Origin: Chitinivorax tropicus
GTDB lineage: Bacteria; Pseudomonadota; Gammaproteobacteria; Burkholderiales; SCOH01
NCBI RefSeq assembly: GCF_014202905.1
Contig: NZ_JACHHY010000028.1
Coordinates: 1-41,560 of the forward strand
Length of the DNA stretch: 41,560 nucleotides
Direction of reading: 5' to 3'
Part shown: piece by piece, positions 7,871-16,193 of the stretch
How the letters are laid out: every line of letters begins with the position of its first letter
Numbering within the stretch: position 1 is the stretch's first letter
Program-made: the position numbers and the translations under genes
Notes under the pieces: generated by a model
Seen by the model: the letters and a program-made list of their open reading frames with translations, nothing else
Databases searched by the model: none
Told to the model about the DNA's origin: nothing

Positions 7871-9060
7871 CTTCATTGGCAATGACCTTGAATCGATCCT
7901 GGATGTTTGTCGGCTGGATCACGATCTTTCTGGTCGGGACGGATCTGTTCATCGTTTCCCCGTTCCTGCCCGCCATCGGGCAAGAGGTGCATCAGCCTGC
8001 TGAATCGTTGGCCATGCTGGTGAGCGTGTTCAGTATCGCCTATGCCATCGCCTGCCCGATCCAAGCCAAGTTTGCTGAGCGTTTCGGCGTGGGCAAGGTG
8101 TTGCAGTTCGGCATCTTGCTGATCGGTCTGGCCAATCTCTACACCTCGCTGGCGGCAGACTATTCGCACTTGCTGTTGAGCCGGGCGCTGGCAGGGCTGG
8201 GGGCGGCATCCATTTCACCGATGATCTACACGTTGACCGCCGAGCGCACGCTGCCTGCCGAGCGGGCTGGCAAGTTGGCACAGGTCAATTCCGGCCTGGT
8301 GATCGCACTGGTGCTCGGGGCGCCGTTTGGCCTGCTGTTGGGCACGTTCTCCGGTTGGCGGTTGGTATTTGCCGGCTTGGCAGTGGCTTTTCTGCTGGTC
8401 CTGCCCATCAATAACCTGGCTTGGCAGGCAGAAACAGCGCCCGCAGGTAGGCGAGGCACGACCGGGCGGGTTGCTACGCAGGAAAAGCTGTCAGATGCAG
8501 TCCGCTTTTTCGCCTGCATGATCTGCTGGTCTGCTTGTGTCTATGCCACTTATACGCTGTTGCCAACAGCTATGAGCAGTGAATACCAGGTCAAGGTCTC
8601 GACGTTGGCCAGCCTGCTGACCAGCTATGGTATCGGCGCGGCGCTGGGCGGCCTGCTGGGCGGCAAGCTGGCTGATCGGATCGGCCCGGCCACTATGGTC
8701 CGGCTGGCATTTGCAATGATGGCGGTCACGCTGGGGGTGCTGTATTTCACCTACCCGCTTGGGTCAGTCAACGCCTTGCTGATCAATCTGTTCCTGATCT
8801 CGCTGGTGGCCTATGGCTTTTTCCCTGCCTTGCAGGCATGCGCTGCACAGCGTTTTACCGTGCGCCGCCCGACAGTCATGGGATTCCTCAGCAGCAGCCT
8901 GTATGTCGGCATGACGACAGGGGCAGCGGTAGGTGGGCAATTGTTTGGCCACTCCGGCATGACCCAGGTGATCCTGTTCTCTACCTCCATGGCGTTGATC
9001 GGCCTGGCCATTGCCTCTGGCATCTCAAACCAGCCGACGCCGACAGCGCGCACCCAATAA
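7867..9060 (+). CDS. MFS transporter, DHA1-like (probable exporter of the pathway product)
   Basis: The 397-residue integral membrane protein has about 12 hydrophobic segments in two halves. The first helix region (WITIFLVGTDLFIVSPFLPA) matches drug-efflux DHA1 members. LLSRALAGLGAASISPMIYT resembles the loop-and-helix-4/5 region with motif C-like glycines, and GGLLGGKLADRIGPATMV is the motif A copy of the second half. The GTG start overlaps the stop of the SDR gene (GTGA); an ATG lies five codons on. Its place inside the operon suggests export of, or self-protection from, the compound made by its neighbours. The substrate is not evident from sequence. Confidence 0.85.
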   Translation: MTSLAMTLNRSWMFVGWITIFLVGTDLFIVSPFLPAIGQEVHQPAESLAMLVSVFSIAYAIACPIQAKFAERFGVGKVLQFGILLIGLANLYTSLAADYSHLLLSRALAGLGAASISPMIYTLTAERTLPAERAGKLAQVNSGLVIALVLGAPFGLLLGTFSGWRLVFAGLAVAFLLVLPINNLAWQAETAPAGRRGTTGRVATQEKLSDAVRFFACMICWSACVYATYTLLPTAMSSEYQVKVSTLASLLTSYGIGAALGGLLGGKLADRIGPATMVRLAFAMMAVTLGVLYFTYPLGSVNALLINLFLISLVAYGFFPALQACAAQRFTVRRPTVMGFLSSSLYVGMTTGAAVGGQLFGHSGMTQVILFSTSMALIGLAIASGISNQPTPTARTQ

Positions 9061-9081
9061 TTCGCGATGGAAAGATACACG

Positions 9082-10782
9082 ATGACAACGCATTTGATCT
9101 CACCTCACACCCGGGCGATACGCGAATCGCTATATCACGACCACACACTGGGCATTGGCAACTTCCTGTTCAAAGTTCTGGCCCAGCCGGTGGATGCGCT
9201 CAGCGTGCTGTTCTCGCTGGAGCAGCCGTTCGTCGCCCCACGCGGCAAGGCTTATGAGACGCTTTCCCTGCAAGACCTGTACGCTGTCGTGGCAGAGTTG
9301 GCAGCTTGGTACCAGCAGCGGGGGGTGACACCTGGGCAGATTGTGTGCACCTACACTGCCGAAGGTATTTCACAATTCCTGCATTTTCTGGCGCTGACCA
9401 GCATCCAGGCAATTCCCGCACCGGTGAACTGCCGGATGAGGCCCGATATCACCCTGCTATATCACCAGAAATATCGGTTCGATCATCTGGTGTATGAGCA
9501 ACATGGCAACAGCGACACATTCCAAGTGCTGTGCCAGGGCGTGGACAACGTACACCGCTATGGTGAAGCCACGCCAGATCTGCCCTTGCAGCCCAGTGGC
9601 GAGTGGCCTGCCAGCTACAACGGCGAAGCCATGGTGATGATCTGCCACAGCTCAGGCACCACTGGTATCCCGAAAGCCGTGTTGTTTGGCCATCAGCAGT
9701 TTTTCCATGGCAAGCGCGAGCGGTTACGGGTATTTCTGCAATCGGATCAGGATCGCATGCTGAGTGCCTTGCCACACTCGCACTCGGCAGGGGTCAGTTA
9801 TCTGATGACCGCTGTCCTGCTTGGCATCCCCACCCGCGTGCTGTCGAGCCTGACCGGCCACACCCTTGGTGACCAGATTGCCCGATTTCAGCCCTCCATC
9901 GTGGTCGGGTTCCCCCAAACCTATGGTGCGTTGGCCGAATCGAAACTGCCCGCCCAGGCGTTTCCATTCCTGCGCCGATTCTTCAACACCGGCGACACCG
10001 CGCATGAGATGCATATCCGCGCATTGCTGGAAGCCGCACCCAATGCGGCCTTCCACGATGGCTTCGGCGCATCGGAGTTGGGTATGGCGCTATTCAGCAA
10101 AGTCTCGACTCGCGGCAATGTCACAACGGGTCGCTGTGTCGGGCAGCCTGTTCCTTTTGCAACCGTGCGCATTCTGGATGACCTGGGCCGCGTGCTCCCC
10201 GCTGGACAGATCGGCTACGTGGCGATCCGCTCTCGCACCATCACTCCCGGCTACTACCTCGATGAGCCGCTGACCCGGCGCTGCCAAGCACCCGAGGGTT
10301 ATTGGCTGACTGGCGATGTCGGCTACCTCGATGAAAATGGTGCCTTCATGCATCTGGATCGTGCGGTCGATGTCATCCGTACCGCCAGCGGCCCAGCCTA
10401 TACACTTGAGCTGGAAGAACTGGTGCTACGCCAATGTGATGAAGTAGATGTCACCGTGGTCGGCGTGCCCCTCAGCCCGCGCACCTGCGAAATGGTGGTG
10501 GCCCTGATTGCCGCTGCACCGGGCAGCGAACGCGAACGCTGCCAGAAGGTGCACGATGCCCTGCGCCTGAAGGTGCCCGCCAATGTACCGGTCTGCGTGG
10601 CCAGTCTGGCGCCCAATTCCACGCTACCCCTCGGCGCGACCGGCAAAGTGCTCAAACGCGTCATCCGTGAACGTTTCTGGCAGGATCTGAACGCCTATCG
10701 CAATCAGGACCTGAGCGTGTTCGGCCATGTGCAGGACACCGATCCAACACTTACCAACACCACACTGTGCGAGGCCCTGTGA
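9082..10782 (+). CDS. AMP-dependent acyl/aryl acid ligase
   Basis: The 566-residue member of the ANL superfamily has the P-loop-like motif SSGTTGIPKAV (A3; Ala replaces the usual Gly after Lys), FGASELGMALF (A5), YWLTGDVGYLDENG (A7), RAVDVIRTASG (A8) and the C-terminal GATGKVLKRVI with the catalytic lysine (A10). It should adenylate a carboxylic acid, and perhaps transfer it to CoA. In this operon 3,4-AHBA or a derivative is the natural candidate substrate. No carrier-protein gene is seen nearby, which favours a CoA ester or direct use of the adenylate. GGAAAG lies seven bases before ATG 9082; ATG 9067 upstream has no such site. It ends with TGATG, overlapping the next start. Confidence 0.85.
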   Translation: MTTHLISPHTRAIRESLYHDHTLGIGNFLFKVLAQPVDALSVLFSLEQPFVAPRGKAYETLSLQDLYAVVAELAAWYQQRGVTPGQIVCTYTAEGISQFLHFLALTSIQAIPAPVNCRMRPDITLLYHQKYRFDHLVYEQHGNSDTFQVLCQGVDNVHRYGEATPDLPLQPSGEWPASYNGEAMVMICHSSGTTGIPKAVLFGHQQFFHGKRERLRVFLQSDQDRMLSALPHSHSAGVSYLMTAVLLGIPTRVLSSLTGHTLGDQIARFQPSIVVGFPQTYGALAESKLPAQAFPFLRRFFNTGDTAHEMHIRALLEAAPNAAFHDGFGASELGMALFSKVSTRGNVTTGRCVGQPVPFATVRILDDLGRVLPAGQIGYVAIRSRTITPGYYLDEPLTRRCQAPEGYWLTGDVGYLDENGAFMHLDRAVDVIRTASGPAYTLELEELVLRQCDEVDVTVVGVPLSPRTCEMVVALIAAAPGSERERCQKVHDALRLKVPANVPVCVASLAPNSTLPLGATGKVLKRVIRERFWQDLNAYRNQDLSVFGHVQDTDPTLTNTTLCEAL

Positions 10783-11480
10783 TGCTGAACGCCAAAAAGA
10801 TGCTGGACACCGAAAAGGCCAGACTGATTGAGACTTTACGTACCAATTCATTCCTGACCCGCTGCCGAGCGGGGCAGGTTTCGCTGGATGAGCTGAAATA
10901 TTTCCTGGTGCAACAAGGCCATTACAGTGCATTTTTCACGCGCTATCTGTGCGCACTGATGGCCAATCTGCCCAGCAATGTGGAGGTCTTCGAATTGGCT
11001 GAAAATCTGTTCGAGGAGCTGGGCTTCTCAGGCAGCGATGAAACACCGCATTACCTGATATACCGTAAAATGTTGTCTGACTTTGGCCTGAGCCTGGATC
11101 AGAACGAGCCGACATCCGCCACCCGAAACCTGATCGACACCATGTTCGCGCATTGTCGCAACCCACAGCCCAGCATTGGTCTGGCTGCGCTGTGCCTGGG
11201 TGCAGAGGCGCTGGTGCCCGCCATATACAGCGACCTGATCACAGGTTTCGAGGCCCACAATGTGGACAAAGCGGCGATCTGGTTCTTCCACCTGCATGTG
11301 GCATGCGATGATGGCCATGCGGAAACCATCGAGAACATCCTGGTGGAAATGATCGAAAAAGACTCGGCCCAGATGAATCACATCATTGAAACCGGACAGG
11401 CCCTGGTTGCAGCGCGGAGTGCTTTTTTCGATGCCATCGAGCGCAAATTCCAGGTTGAACAAGCAGACGCAGTGGCCTGA
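10782..11480 (+). CDS. CADD/PqqC-like heme-oxygenase-fold diiron oxidase (HDO)
   Basis: The 232-residue all-helical protein belongs to the iron-containing redox / TenA-PqqC-like group. The metal ligands expected for HDO enzymes can be read: E78 (in NLFEEL), H90 (DETPHY), E142 (CLGAEALVP), H172, D176 and H179 (HVACDDGH, pattern Hx3Dx2H). This matches the ligand order and spacing of chlamydial CADD except for a longer loop between the first Glu and His. The CADD tyrosine used up in p-aminobenzoate formation appears replaced by Leu25 (NSFLTR), so a self-sacrificing reaction is unlikely. Other HDOs oxidise amines or cleave C-C bonds (SznF, UndA, BesC). N-oxygenation or oxidative decarboxylation of an aminohydroxybenzoate is possible. 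The start overlaps the ligase stop by one base. Confidence 0.8.
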   Translation: MLNAKKMLDTEKARLIETLRTNSFLTRCRAGQVSLDELKYFLVQQGHYSAFFTRYLCALMANLPSNVEVFELAENLFEELGFSGSDETPHYLIYRKMLSDFGLSLDQNEPTSATRNLIDTMFAHCRNPQPSIGLAALCLGAEALVPAIYSDLITGFEAHNVDKAAIWFFHLHVACDDGHAETIENILVEMIEKDSAQMNHIIETGQALVAARSAFFDAIERKFQVEQADAVA

Positions 11481-11487
11481 TGCCAGA

Positions 11488-11516
11488 CACTGCCCGGAGC
11501 CTGGCTTCGGGCAGTG
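11488..11516 (+). terminator. Strong hairpin without U-tract after the oxidase gene
   Basis: CACTGCCCG at 11488-11496 pairs perfectly with CGGGCAGTG at 11508-11516, and inner bases GAGC/GCTT extend the stem to about 13 pairs with a tiny loop. It begins eight bases after the oxidase stop. No U-run follows, so it may be a partial terminator, an mRNA-end stabiliser or a processing site separating the sixth and seventh genes. Confidence 0.5.
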
Positions 11517-11663
11517 CCCATCACCCACCGATGGCGTGACGGGTGGACACAGTTTCCGACAGGTTCGGGAGCCATTGACCGAAGCACCCAGAGCCACTTA
11601 CGGCGACCTTTTCAACCGCAAGATAGGCAAATCATTGAACCAGTTCAGCAAGGTAAGCCAGAT

Positions 11664-12461
11664 TTGAAAACCATCCACGACACCAAAGCATCGCTGATCG
11701 AGGCGGGAAAGCAACAGTTACGCTCGCGTCTGCCCAAGGCCAATTGGTCCGTTCGGCAACAACTGGCGCTGACCTGCCGCATCTTGTTCTCCTATGGGCA
11801 CGAATCCGGGCTGGCGGGGCAGATCACCGCCCGTACAGGTACGGCAGGCACCTATTACACGCAACAGCTGGGCTACGGTTTTGACGAGATCACGACGCAA
11901 TCTCTACTGATCGTGGACGAAGACCTGAATGTGCTGGAAGGTGATGGCATGGCCAATCCGGCCAATCGCTTCCACTCTTGGATCTATCGTGCCCGACCTG
12001 ATGTACAGTGCATCATCCACACTCATCCGCTGCATGTATCGGCATTGTCCATGCTGGAGCGCCCCTTGCAAGTGTCGCACATGGATGCATGCATGCTGTA
12101 CGACGATGTCGCCTTTCTGGCGAAATGGCCCGGGGTGCCTGTCGGTAATGAGGAAGGCAAGCTGATCAGTGGTGTGCTGGGACAAAAACGGGCAGCGATT
12201 CTGGCCCATCATGGATTGGTGGTTGCGGGGCAATCCATTGAGGAAGCCTGTGTACTTGCGGTTCAGATCGAGCGGGCTGCCCGGATGCAGTTACTGGCAG
12301 AGGCAGTCGGCACCATCCAGCCCATCGACCCGGCACTCGCTCAGGAAGCACATGACTGGATTTTGCAACCCAGCCGAAGCCAAGCCACTTTCTTCTACTT
12401 TGCCCGCCAGATCCTACGTCGCCTGTCGGAAGCAGAAACGGTCGAATTGTTGGCAGAATGA
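11664..12461 (+). CDS. Class II aldolase/adducin family protein
   Basis: This zinc-dependent class II aldolase fold includes fuculose-phosphate aldolase and some aromatic-acid decarboxylases. Visible are the early segment GHESGLAGQITART, the zinc-binding IHTHPLHVSAL (HxH) and the later ILAHHGLVVAG. Family members split a C-C bond next to a carbonyl or decarboxylate hydroxy-aromatic acids; the substrate here is unknown. No ATG fits: the open frame extends back to 11514 without homologous-looking sequence. TTG 11664 (KTIHDTKASL follows) with AAGG about ten bases upstream gives 265 residues, a normal family length. It lies 183 bases after the oxidase gene, behind a hairpin, so co-transcription is less sure than for the first six genes. 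Confidence 0.75.
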   Translation: MKTIHDTKASLIEAGKQQLRSRLPKANWSVRQQLALTCRILFSYGHESGLAGQITARTGTAGTYYTQQLGYGFDEITTQSLLIVDEDLNVLEGDGMANPANRFHSWIYRARPDVQCIIHTHPLHVSALSMLERPLQVSHMDACMLYDDVAFLAKWPGVPVGNEEGKLISGVLGQKRAAILAHHGLVVAGQSIEEACVLAVQIERAARMQLLAEAVGTIQPIDPALAQEAHDWILQPSRSQATFFYFARQILRRLSEAETVELLAE

Positions 12462-12493
12462 GTCCGGCACACGGGCCATGGACAGGGTGGAAT

Positions 12494-12526
12494 ACAATGC
12501 GAGGCGGTTTTCCCGTCTCGCATTGT
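12494..12526. terminator. Hairpin between convergent genes
   Basis: ACAATGCGAG at 12494-12503 pairs perfectly with CTCGCATTGT at 12517-12526, with extra CGG/CCG pairing inside the loop. It lies 33 bases after the class II aldolase stop and 50 bases from the end of the convergent PEP-CTERM gene, so it may end transcription from both sides. No clear U-tract follows. Confidence 0.55.
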
Positions 12527-12575
12527 TGCTACAACTCCCGCCAGCAGCAGGGTGTTGCGAGCAGTAGTGGAACGA

Positions 12576-13190
12576 TCATGCCTGACGGCGACGAGCCAGC
12601 CACAATGCGCCCACGGCCAACGCGCCCAGCAATGCGGTGTCGGGCTCGGGTACGGTACTTGCCGTCACCGTGGCCGCAGGTATCGAATCGCTACCATGGC
12701 CGAAAATCGAGATCCCTACCTGCTGGTTGCTCAATTCCAAACGGAACAGATCACCTGCTGAATCGTTGGTCAGCAGGCTGTTGAATGCCTGATCGAACAA
12801 CTTGACCGCAAAGGTTGTTCCACTGGTTGCATGCTGCGTCAGCCAATCACCAGACAGCTCCACCTCAAAGCTCAAGTTGCTACCGAATTGCCAAGGCAGC
12901 AGCAAATCGCTGTTGGCATCGTTGACCAACAACCAGTCCGCACCTGCCGCAGATACATTCCCCAAGATGTCAGCCGGGCCAGTCTGCTTGCCGCCTTGCA
13001 GTTTGCTCACCAGGGCCTTGGCCAAGGGCGAATCGACCAGACCGATCAAGCCAAAGTCGATAAACCCTTGCTGGCTTTCCAGCGTGTGTGTATCCACTGA
13101 CACCTGATACATCGGCCCTGCCCAGCTGGAGGCCGCCATGCACAAACCAGCCAACCCGGCCAGCACCTGCTCTTTGAATCGCTTCAACAT
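12576..13190 (-). CDS. PEP-CTERM sorting domain-containing exported protein
   Basis: The 204-residue protein has a signal peptide (KRFKEQVLAGLAGLCMAAS, then SWAGP) and a C-terminal exosortase signal: VPEPDTALL, a hydrophobic helix, and the basic end LARRRQA. Proteins with this tail are cut and sorted by exosortase, often in strains making exopolysaccharide or flocs. The body has no recognised domain; it resembles short exported PEP-CTERM proteins with a beta-rich passenger. AGGGAAG lies just upstream of ATG 13190. It follows the secreted nuclease gene by 62 bases on the same strand, suggesting a shared transcript and an extracellular role. The exosortase itself is not in this window. Confidence 0.87.
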   Translation of the reverse strand: MLKRFKEQVLAGLAGLCMAASSWAGPMYQVSVDTHTLESQQGFIDFGLIGLVDSPLAKALVSKLQGGKQTGPADILGNVSAAGADWLLVNDANSDLLLPWQFGSNLSFEVELSGDWLTQHATSGTTFAVKLFDQAFNSLLTNDSAGDLFRLELSNQQVGISIFGHGSDSIPAATVTASTVPEPDTALLGALAVGALWLARRRQA

Positions 13191-13209
13191 CTTCTTCCCT
13201 TTTTTACTT

Positions 13210-13238
13210 GGCGGCCATGACCATGGCCGATGGCCGCC
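13210..13238 (-). terminator. Hairpin between the nuclease and PEP-CTERM genes
   Basis: GGCGGCCAT at 13210-13218 pairs perfectly with ATGGCCGCC at 13230-13238 (11-base loop). It follows the nuclease stop on the minus strand and precedes the ribosome-binding site of the PEP-CTERM gene. No U-tract follows on the minus strand, so it may attenuate or stabilise rather than stop transcription. Confidence 0.45.
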
Positions 13239-13252
13239 ATCATACAGATTGC

Positions 13253-15955
13253 TTACAACTGACCGCTATACACGACGGTATTGAATCCGATACGCGCGTT
13301 GGTTGGGTTGACAAACAACACGGGGACCGCCACCGATTGCCCTGCATTCAAGTTCTGGAACACCTTGACATAAGGCACGCCGCCAAGCTGACCATTGGCG
13401 TTCCGCAAGGTCACACCTGCGGGCAGCGCCTGCAGTGCAACGGCTATCGGTGCATTGATGGCCTGCTTGGCTGTCAGAGTGACCGTGCCCTGATATTGCC
13501 CTGTCGCGCGATTGAGACTCAGGCCGGATTGGCTGATGCTCAACTGTGCTGATATATCCACCACCTTGGGGGACAACTTGAGGCGTGCCACTTCCGGATC
13601 ATGATCACTGGTCTGATCGGAAAATTCACTATTGGTGTGCACGACATCGTACTCTGCCTGTTTGGCCAGGCTATGGCTGACCATGATGTGATCCAGTGCC
13701 TGTGAATTGCCTTCAAACACATAGGTGTAACGCTCGCCTGCAGGCAGCAATTCCACCAGATCATGCAGGCCAGCCTGCTTCAGCTTGCCCAGCGCATCAG
13801 AGAACTCGAAGTCGTTCATGTCGCCCAGCACCACCAGATTGGCTTGCGGATCAGCAGCCAACAGGCTCTTCACAAAGCCCGCCACGAGTGTGGTCTGTTG
13901 ATTGCGCTGTACCTCGCTGGAGCGCACGGGCGGCTGGTTACGGCCATACAAGCCCTGGTCACCCCCTTTGGAGTTCAGGTGGTTGGCCACCACGAACACC
14001 TTCTGACCGTTGAAACGGAACTCCCCAACCAGCGGCTTACGGCTGGCGTCGAATGACGAATCACTCGGGGAAATACGGCCAGGGCTGAAAGACAACGCAA
14101 CACCATCTGCCTGCTTGACCACGCTGACCGCTGCTGTGGCGCTACCACCAGCGCGATCCACAAAGGCAACCCGAGCCGGGTTGAATAAGAAGCCCTGGCG
14201 GATATTGCCCCCAGGTTGGCCACCATCCTGGTCATCCGCCGGATTGATGGAGCGGAACTGGTAACGCGGGCCACCCGCACGCACTATCGCTTCGATCAGC
14301 AGGTTGTAGGTGTCGGTTGCGTCCACAACGGAATCATTGGTTGCACCGTTGTTGTCCTGAATTTCCATCAAACCGACGATATCAGGTGCCTGTAGATTCC
14401 GCACAACCTGATTGGCCAGACGATCGAACTTGTTCTGGGAATCATTTGGCGACAGGTTTTCCACGTTGAATGACGCAATGGCCAATTCATCTGCCGCTTG
14501 CTTGCGGGTGACTTCCTGCTGCAAATTGCCGCTGATCAGCGGGCTCAATTCCGACAATTGCAATTTGTAATTGCCAAATGCGTAGTTGATCACACCTGTT
14601 GCCTGGCCGAAACGATCACCGACATTGACAGTCGGCACTTTCACTGTGCCGTTTTGTGCCATCAGGCGCTCAGGGTTGAAGTCGTCTGCGGCGATGATCA
14701 CACCACCACGAGGCGTGCGTGTGCTGGCATAGGCGCCACCATCACCCAACAAGACCACCTCTCCGAATTTGTTGGATGGGCTGCTGGCCACGGCATTGTT
14801 CAATTGCACACGCATGCCTTCCAGGCTTTCCCAGAAGTCGATGCCATTCACAGCCGGGTTGAATGTGCCCACCGATTCAATATCACCAGCGGGGCCGGCG
14901 TAGATCGCCTTGGATGGCGGGATACGTCCACCACTACCGATCACCATCGCTGCTGGCAGCGGATTACCACTTGACACCCGCTTGACAGTCACACCAGTCA
15001 GCTGTGTCGTTGTCAGGTTGTTGGTACCGGTCGGGCCCCCTGCGCGGAACTCCGCCACCTTGCCGGTCACGGTCACCGCGTCACCTAACTGTACAGTCGG
15101 TGCGCTGCTGGTGAAGACGAAGATGCCTTCGGAAGTGGCTGCATCGTTGTCTGGCTGCGGGTCTTGCATGAAAAAGCCATTGTTGACCACCATGGTCACC
15201 ACGCCAGGCACGTTACTGACGGGTTTACCGTTCAAGGGCGAGATATGTGCACGCCCCTGAATATCACGGATGCGGGCAGTTGCGCCGCCATTGTCGCCGC
15301 CGCCGTTATCACCACCACCGCCATTGTCACCGCCCCCATTCGCGCAGTTGACCACCGCAGTACTACGGTTGCGTGGGGCCGGGGTGCCAGCAGCAAAGTC
15401 CGCTGCATTATTATCAGTATCGGTACAGCCATTGGCACGGCGCAGGGCCGCGCTGCTATTGCTCAGCGCTGCAGCGGCAGCACCTTCAGCACTGCTGGCC
15501 GCGCCGAAGCCGACAAAATCCACCACTTGGCTGTTCGGCAGGCAATTGCTGCTGCAAGCGAGCAAGGCGGTGGTGTTCACCAGAGCGACTTTGCCGCTGG
15601 TGGATGACATATTGATGGTGCCGATACTGTCTGGTGTCGGCAGATCCTGGCTGCCACCTGCTCCCGCTGCCTGTTGTACCAGCCAATACTGGCCAGGTTG
15701 CAGGACGCCATTGAGGGTCGTTGCCTGCCACACACCGCCGCCGCTGGAGGTGTATTGCACGCTCCATCCAGTCAGATCGACCGGCGCATTGGAACGGTTG
15801 AACAATTCGATGAAGTCATGACGGAGTGTCGCCCCGCTATTGCCACCGCCCCCATAGACCTGGCTGATCACCACCGGGCCAGCAGCCTGTGCGGAGCCCA
15901 ACAACATCAATGACAGCGCAAGCACTCGCGGCGCTATAGAAATCTTCGCTAACAT
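13253..15955 (-). CDS. ExeM/NucH family secreted endonuclease with lamin-tail domain
   Basis: The 900-residue exported nuclease begins with a signal peptide ending SAQAAG. Residues about 25-200 form a lamin-tail domain (VVISQVYGGGGNSG, then DFIELFNRSNAPVDLTGW). A Gly/Asn/Asp linker (GGGDNGGGGDNGGGD) follows near 205-225. A middle OB-like segment precedes the exonuclease-endonuclease-phosphatase domain at about 480-790, with ASFNVENLSP, GLMEIQDN, VVANHLNSKGGD, LVVLGDMNDFEFSD and TSDHDPEVARL, covering the metal and catalytic residues. The last 100 residues form an extra beta-rich domain. The family degrades extracellular DNA, with roles in biofilm turnover and phosphate gain. AGGAAG precedes ATG 15955. 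It has no PEP-CTERM tail itself. Confidence 0.92.
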   Translation of the reverse strand: MLAKISIAPRVLALSLMLLGSAQAAGPVVISQVYGGGGNSGATLRHDFIELFNRSNAPVDLTGWSVQYTSSGGGVWQATTLNGVLQPGQYWLVQQAAGAGGSQDLPTPDSIGTINMSSTSGKVALVNTTALLACSSNCLPNSQVVDFVGFGAASSAEGAAAAALSNSSAALRRANGCTDTDNNAADFAAGTPAPRNRSTAVVNCANGGGDNGGGGDNGGGDNGGATARIRDIQGRAHISPLNGKPVSNVPGVVTMVVNNGFFMQDPQPDNDAATSEGIFVFTSSAPTVQLGDAVTVTGKVAEFRAGGPTGTNNLTTTQLTGVTVKRVSSGNPLPAAMVIGSGGRIPPSKAIYAGPAGDIESVGTFNPAVNGIDFWESLEGMRVQLNNAVASSPSNKFGEVVLLGDGGAYASTRTPRGGVIIAADDFNPERLMAQNGTVKVPTVNVGDRFGQATGVINYAFGNYKLQLSELSPLISGNLQQEVTRKQAADELAIASFNVENLSPNDSQNKFDRLANQVVRNLQAPDIVGLMEIQDNNGATNDSVVDATDTYNLLIEAIVRAGGPRYQFRSINPADDQDGGQPGGNIRQGFLFNPARVAFVDRAGGSATAAVSVVKQADGVALSFSPGRISPSDSSFDASRKPLVGEFRFNGQKVFVVANHLNSKGGDQGLYGRNQPPVRSSEVQRNQQTTLVAGFVKSLLAADPQANLVVLGDMNDFEFSDALGKLKQAGLHDLVELLPAGERYTYVFEGNSQALDHIMVSHSLAKQAEYDVVHTNSEFSDQTSDHDPEVARLKLSPKVVDISAQLSISQSGLSLNRATGQYQGTVTLTAKQAINAPIAVALQALPAGVTLRNANGQLGGVPYVKVFQNLNAGQSVAVPVLFVNPTNARIGFNTVVYSGQL

Positions 15956-16193
15956 TCTGTTTCTCTTCCTGAAATTTTATAATTGAATTTTCAAAAGTGG
16001 AACGCTTGAAAATTTGGGCAGCATAGCCTACAGATATTGCAGTATTACGTCAGCAAAATTTCGCCAAATGGTAATATAAGCCCATCCCGCTCAAAGCAAG
16101 CCTGCGTGCCGACGTTCAAACATCCGATACTATTTAAATTGCTGAATTGAAATAATTAATTTAGCAGCAGACTTTTACGGGCAAGCACAATTT

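Noticed and set aside
13253-15955. Many long plus-strand frames opposite the nuclease gene
   Set aside because: They are antisense shadows of a clearly recognisable 900-residue gene; low-complexity and without start signals.
16110-16127. Sigma-54-like promoter upstream of the nuclease gene (GGCACG...TTGC on the minus strand)
   Set aside because: The GG-to-GC spacing is one base too long and the -24 lacks the preceding T.
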